Shown here: positions 60,722 through 64,000 of the stretch, piece by piece | How positions within the stretch are numbered: position 1 is the first letter of the stretch | How the letters are laid out: every line of letters begins with the position of its first letter | Origin: CAVYXA01 sp963846775 | Lineage (GTDB): Bacteria > Verrucomicrobiota > Verrucomicrobiia > Chthoniobacterales > UBA10450 | NCBI GenBank assembly: GCA_963846775.1 | Contig: CAWJXB010000006.1 | Coordinates: 2,046,001-2,110,000 of the forward strand | Reading direction: 5' to 3' | Length of the DNA stretch: 64,000 bases | The notes under the pieces: model-generated | What the model saw: only the letters and a program-made list of their open reading frames with translations | Database searches by the model: none | Told to the model about the DNA's origin: nothing | Made by a program: the position numbers and the translations under genes

Positions 60722-61873
60722 TTACACATCGGAAGTTTGCGCAAACTTGAACCCAGCCAGAACCGCACCAAGTCCGGCAGATTTCTCGAGCGCAGGACCG
60801 ACATTTTTCTTCAGCGCCAAAACCTGAAAACTCCGGCCGAGCATTTCCGGATGCAGCAATGTTTGGAGCGCGCGTTGGCCTTTCGGATCGACGGCGCCGG
60901 GAGAAACTTGACCGGTTAAACCGGTCAAGTTTAACGCGTGCGCTGGCACCAAGTCGGGCCATTCGGAGATGATGCCGGTAACGAAGTGATGCTGATCAGT
61001 GAAGCCGGCGATACCGAGGGCATTTTGGCGGGCCCGCGCGGCGATGCGTTTCCAATCGACGTGGGCGGTGATATCGGCGTAACCGATTTGGTCAAATGGG
61101 GAGGCGAGCTTTCGATGCTGGGCGCGCACCTGGATGTTGGGCTGGAAATAGTCGCGGACGTAACCGTAATCGAGGAGCAACACGTAACCGCGATCGAGAT
61201 TTCTGGCGACGTTGTCGATCCAATCGAGCGCGGGCTGGTTGAAAAACCTCGACGTCTGCCGCCTCCGCTCGGCTACGGCGAGGCCGGGCAAAGCGGCCCC
61301 TCCTTGATCGACCAGAATGAGATCGTCGCCGTTAAGATCGACGGCTTTGCCGGGCAAATCGACCGGCAGAGAGTCGAGCAGTTCGTTGGAAAAATGGATG
61401 CCGGTGAAGGGTGCGATTGCCTCGCGCCATTCCACTTTGTCGCGAAACGAGTCGAGCATTTCCTGCTGTCGCTCCTGCCAGTACGGGAATGGCTCGACGA
61501 TTCGGTAACGGAGGGCGGCAAAAAAATCCGGCCATTGCTTTCGGGCCGCTTCCAGAACATCGCGAGCGAACAGGCCGTCGTGTGCGCCTTGCTCGACGAT
61601 GGTGAAACTGTCGATCTCGCCGCGGCGAGCAGGCTGGTCGAGCTGTTGCCAGATTTGGACGAATTGCGCGCACAACAAGCGGCCAAAGAGCGGGCCGACG
61701 CTCACGCTGGTGAAGTAATCGCCTTTGCGGCCGATCGCGGCGCGTCCACTCGAGTAGTAGCCGTGTTCGGGGTGATACAGGGCCTGTTGCATAAACCACG
61801 AGAACGACACCGGCCCGCGGGCGCGGATTTCGTTGCGGATGAATTCGACCAGTGCCGGGTTGCCGCCGCTCAT
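60722..61873 (-). CDS. MidA/NDUFAF7-type SAM-dependent methyltransferase
   Basis: The 383-residue protein matches the MidA family: GPVSFSWFMQQALYHPEHGYYSSGR, IGRKGDYFTSVSVGPLFGRLL, IVEQGAHDGLFARDVL, GIHFSNELLDSLPV and VLLLDYGYVRDYFQP. The eukaryotic homologue methylates an arginine of a complex I subunit during assembly; a bacterial role with complex I is inferred, and nuoB is in this window. In the SAM loop EQGAHDG replaces the more usual ExGxGxG. A 10-bp repeat covers the region just upstream of the start. Confidence 0.85.
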   Translation of the reverse strand: MSGGNPALVEFIRNEIRARGPVSFSWFMQQALYHPEHGYYSSGRAAIGRKGDYFTSVSVGPLFGRLLCAQFVQIWQQLDQPARRGEIDSFTIVEQGAHDGLFARDVLEAARKQWPDFFAALRYRIVEPFPYWQERQQEMLDSFRDKVEWREAIAPFTGIHFSNELLDSLPVDLPGKAVDLNGDDLILVDQGGAALPGLAVAERRRQTSRFFNQPALDWIDNVARNLDRGYVLLLDYGYVRDYFQPNIQVRAQHRKLASPFDQIGYADITAHVDWKRIAARARQNALGIAGFTDQHHFVTGIISEWPDLVPAHALNLTGLTGQVSPGAVDPKGQRALQTLLHPEMLGRSFQVLALKKNVGPALEKSAGLGAVLAGFKFAQTSDV

Positions 61874-61899
61874 CGTTAAGTCGTTGAATCGTTAAATCG
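61873..61899. repeat. TCGTTAAATCGTTGAA-type 10-bp repeat in a divergent promoter gap
   Basis: Units of the TTTAACGA family (here on the other strand) run from the MidA start codon into the 64-base gap before the penicillin-binding protein gene. Confidence 0.7.
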
Positions 61900-61937
61900 G
61901 TGGACTAAGTTGCGCGGCTTTCACCGAGCGTCCAAAA

Positions 61938-64000
61938 GTGAGCACGCCCACAACACATCTCGTTCCTCCCCCGGGCTATCGGTTTCGCGCGCCCTGGTAT
62001 CAGCGTCCGGCGTTTTATGTTCCAGTGGCGATCGCGGCAATTATCCTTTGCGCACTTGGCGTTTATTTTGCCATCCTCGGTTCGGAGCTGCGCGGCCAGG
62101 CCGCGACGTTCGATCTGGGCAAGCTCGAACAGATGGAGTCGGCCAGCGTGATTCTCGATCGGAACGACAAGATTTTTGGACAGATTTATATCGAGAACCG
62201 CGAGACGGTGCCGTATGAGCAACTGCCGCGCGACTTGATCAATGCGGTGGTCGCGGTGGAGGACGCGAAATTTTATCAGCATCGCGGCTTCGATTTGCTT
62301 GGAATCGCACGCGCGACGTTGAAGAACATCGCAGCCGGTCATGTCCGCCAGGGGGCAAGTACGATCACCCAGCAATTGGCCCGGAACAGTTTTTCGCTCA
62401 AGGAACGGACGTTTCATCGCAAACTGCTCGAGATTTTTCTGGCCCGCCGGATCGAGGAGCAATTCGGCAAACAGAAGATCATGGAGTTGTATTTGAACCG
62501 GATCTACTTCGGCGGCGGTCTTTACGGAGCGGAAGCGGCGGCCCGGGGTTATTTTAGCAAACATGCTCGGGACCTCTCGCTGGCGGAATGCGCGACCCTG
62601 GCTGGTCTGATCAAAAGCCCTAACAGATTGTCGCCTTGGGCCGATCGGGCAGCCTCGCGCGAGGCGCGCAACTACGTCCTCACGCGGATGCGCAATTTGG
62701 ATTTCATAGACCGGAGAAAATGGGCGAGCGCGCAGGCGGAGGAGCTGGTCGTGGGAGATCGACAAAATGCGCAAGGGCAAAACTACGCGGTCGATTATAT
62801 CCGGCAAAAAGTGATCGAGGCGGTGGGTTGGGACCGGGCGATGAACGAGGGGTTCCGCATCCATACGACGATCGATGCCGACTTGCAAAAGGTGGCAGAA
62901 GAATCGTTGCGCCGGAGTCTGGACCGCGCGGAACAGCAGCCCGGTTACGATCACCAAACCTACGCTCAATACGCGACCCGATTAAGCAAGGCTAAGGCGA
63001 ACGGGGCGAGCGCGAAGGAGGCGTCACCGGAATATCTGCAAGGCGCCGTAGTCGGCTTGGATAACCAGACAGGTGCAATTCTGGTGCTGGTTGGCGGGCG
63101 CGATTTTGAGCATAACCAATACAATCGCGCTCTCCAGGCGCGACGGCCGGTCGGTACAGCGATGCTGCCATTCGTTTACGCGGCGGCGTTCGAGGATGGA
63201 ATGTATCCGGGCACGGCGGTGGAAGATTCACCGCTGGACAATCGCGCGGTGATGATCGGCGGCACGACCGGCATTCTGGGCGAATGGGGACCGGAGAGCG
63301 CGGAGAACCGTTACGAAGGCGCGATCACTGCGCGCGAGGCTTTGGCGAAATCGAAGAACGGGGCGACGGTGCGGATTGGGATGAACGTCGGCCTCGAGCC
63401 GATATTGCAGATTTGCCGTGCGGCCGGAATTCGCTCCCCGTTGCGGCCATATCCTGCAACATTTCTCGGTAGCAGTGAAGTGACGCTGGCCGAATTGGCG
63501 TTGGCCTACACGATTTTTCCCAATGGCGGTTGGCGACCGCAAGCGCTCCACATTTTAGAGCGGATCGAGGAAAAGGGGGGCGCGATCGTCTGGCGTGCGA
63601 GGGAGGACCGCAGCCGGCAAAACGTAATCAAGCCGGAAATCGCCTACGAAGTGCATTCCGGTCTGGTCGATGCGCTCATTTCCGGGACCGGAAAAGCCGC
63701 GCGCACCGAGTTTGGATTGAAGAAATTTCCCGCGGCGGGCAAAACCGGCACCGCCTACGATTTCACTGACGCCCTGTTCGCCGGTTACGACAGCAATTTC
63801 ACCTGCGCGGTCTGGGCCGGGTTCGATAAACCGCAGAAGATTTATCGGGGCGCGTTTGGCCGGGAGCTGGCGTTGCCGGTGTGGGTCGATATCATGAACA
63901 AAGCGGCGGAACATTATCCGTCCAAAGAAATCCAACGGCCACCGGGACTGAAAGAGGCCGAAATTTGTGCGCGCTCGGGATTGCTCGCGACCGACCGATG
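61938..64000 (+). CDS. Class A penicillin-binding protein with altered transpeptidase motif (3' end beyond right edge)
   Basis: From GTG 61938 my translation gives 687 codons to the window edge. One membrane anchor (residues 25-48) leads to a GT51 glycosyltransferase domain with VVAVEDAKFYQHRGFD (Glu108), RQGASTITQQLARN and KIMELYLNRIYFGGGLYGAE. The transpeptidase domain keeps SxN (Ser472-Lys-Asn474) and KTG (602-604). At the nucleophile site RRPVGTAMLPFVY stands where RQPGSxFKPF is expected, so Ser and Lys are Thr407 and Leu410. Glycan polymerisation should be intact; peptide cross-linking is probably lost or changed. Divergent from the MidA-type gene. Confidence 0.9.
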   Translation, partial: MSTPTTHLVPPPGYRFRAPWYQRPAFYVPVAIAAIILCALGVYFAILGSELRGQAATFDLGKLEQMESASVILDRNDKIFGQIYIENRETVPYEQLPRDLINAVVAVEDAKFYQHRGFDLLGIARATLKNIAAGHVRQGASTITQQLARNSFSLKERTFHRKLLEIFLARRIEEQFGKQKIMELYLNRIYFGGGLYGAEAAARGYFSKHARDLSLAECATLAGLIKSPNRLSPWADRAASREARNYVLTRMRNLDFIDRRKWASAQAEELVVGDRQNAQGQNYAVDYIRQKVIEAVGWDRAMNEGFRIHTTIDADLQKVAEESLRRSLDRAEQQPGYDHQTYAQYATRLSKAKANGASAKEASPEYLQGAVVGLDNQTGAILVLVGGRDFEHNQYNRALQARRPVGTAMLPFVYAAAFEDGMYPGTAVEDSPLDNRAVMIGGTTGILGEWGPESAENRYEGAITAREALAKSKNGATVRIGMNVGLEPILQICRAAGIRSPLRPYPATFLGSSEVTLAELALAYTIFPNGGWRPQALHILERIEEKGGAIVWRAREDRSRQNVIKPEIAYEVHSGLVDALISGTGKAARTEFGLKKFPAAGKTGTAYDFTDALFAGYDSNFTCAVWAGFDKPQKIYRGAFGRELALPVWVDIMNKAAEHYPSKEIQRPPGLKEAEICARSGLLATDR

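Noticed and set aside
60938..61879. Plus-strand frame of 313 codons opposite the MidA-type gene.
   Set aside because: The opposite strand has all MidA motifs, and this frame shows none of its own.
1..64000. Search by eye for tRNA, rRNA, CRISPR, integrase or IS transposase.
   Set aside because: No TPsiC-type GTTCGAATC-like arm in a cloverleaf context, no repeat-spacer array, and no DDE, HUH or tyrosine/serine recombinase motif was seen.

Overview
The window reads as a piece of a soil- or water-type Verrucomicrobiota chromosome, most like Chthoniobacterales / 'Candidatus Udaeobacter' relatives. This is inferred from gene content and style, not from a marker phylogeny: large TolB-like/TPR proteins, an RRM protein, a long-tailed DksA-like protein, GxxExxY and S74-chaperone proteins, DUF885/DUF2891/DUF4142 proteins, and very many short repeats at gene borders. 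Base composition is moderately GC-rich throughout. Coding density is high with genes on both strands. I see no rRNA, tRNA, CRISPR array, integrase or classical transposase. One gene runs off each edge.

Layout. 1-7.7 kb: a cyclic-nucleotide/ferredoxin protein (cut by the left edge), a DUF3008 protein, a sigma-54 activator, a GT39-like membrane transferase, glmM, scpB. 7.7-12.5 kb: an accessory patch with a broken metallopeptidase copy interrupted by an antisense 3D-domain ORF, an Amt ammonium transporter, and an intact metallopeptidase/ATP-grasp ligase pair. 12.5-19.3 kb: DUF4142, an aldo/keto reductase-TPR operon, a CbiX-like protein, GAF, a DR2241-like Fe-S protein, an amidohydrolase. 19.3-31.7 kb: a DUF885 protein divergent from ctpA, then tsaD, then a minus-strand block of nuoB, rseP, dxr, a GxxExxY nuclease-like cassette, cdsA, a second DUF885 protein and an unknown secreted protein. 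31.7-37.4 kb: a FabG-like reductase, a split IcmF-type mutase, a repeat-rich S74 surface protein with two frameshifts. 37.5-44 kb: rpoN behind its own sigma-54-type promoter, miaA-hflX, an RRM protein, dksA-like/rpmG/rpsR, rpiB. 44-50 kb: a serine hydrolase, an NTF2-like protein, a LemA/TPM/TPM cluster, a TolB-TPR protein. 50-58 kb: an ArsR-methyltransferase regulator divergent from metK-ahcY, two small envelope proteins, priA, DUF2891. 58-64 kb: a REC-histidine kinase, a GH25 protein, a MidA-type methyltransferase, and a class A penicillin-binding protein whose SxxK motif is lost (cut by the right edge).

The most unusual content is not a single operon but repeat biology. A GxxExxY gene is bracketed exactly by 31-bp inverted repeats and sits between cdsA and dxr. 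Palindromic or short-period repeats have apparently been inserted in frame into conserved genes (CbiX-like, amidohydrolase, dxr, the IcmF-like GTPase, probably DUF2891). Hairpins with CTACAA tails sit at gene borders. The 10-mer AAGATCGACA occurs at least 18 times in several reading frames and between genes. Functionally linked groups include metK-ahcY with an S-adenosylhomocysteine-type regulator and a palindromic operator, RpoN with an NtrC-class activator, and nuoB with MidA (a complex I assembly methyltransferase family).
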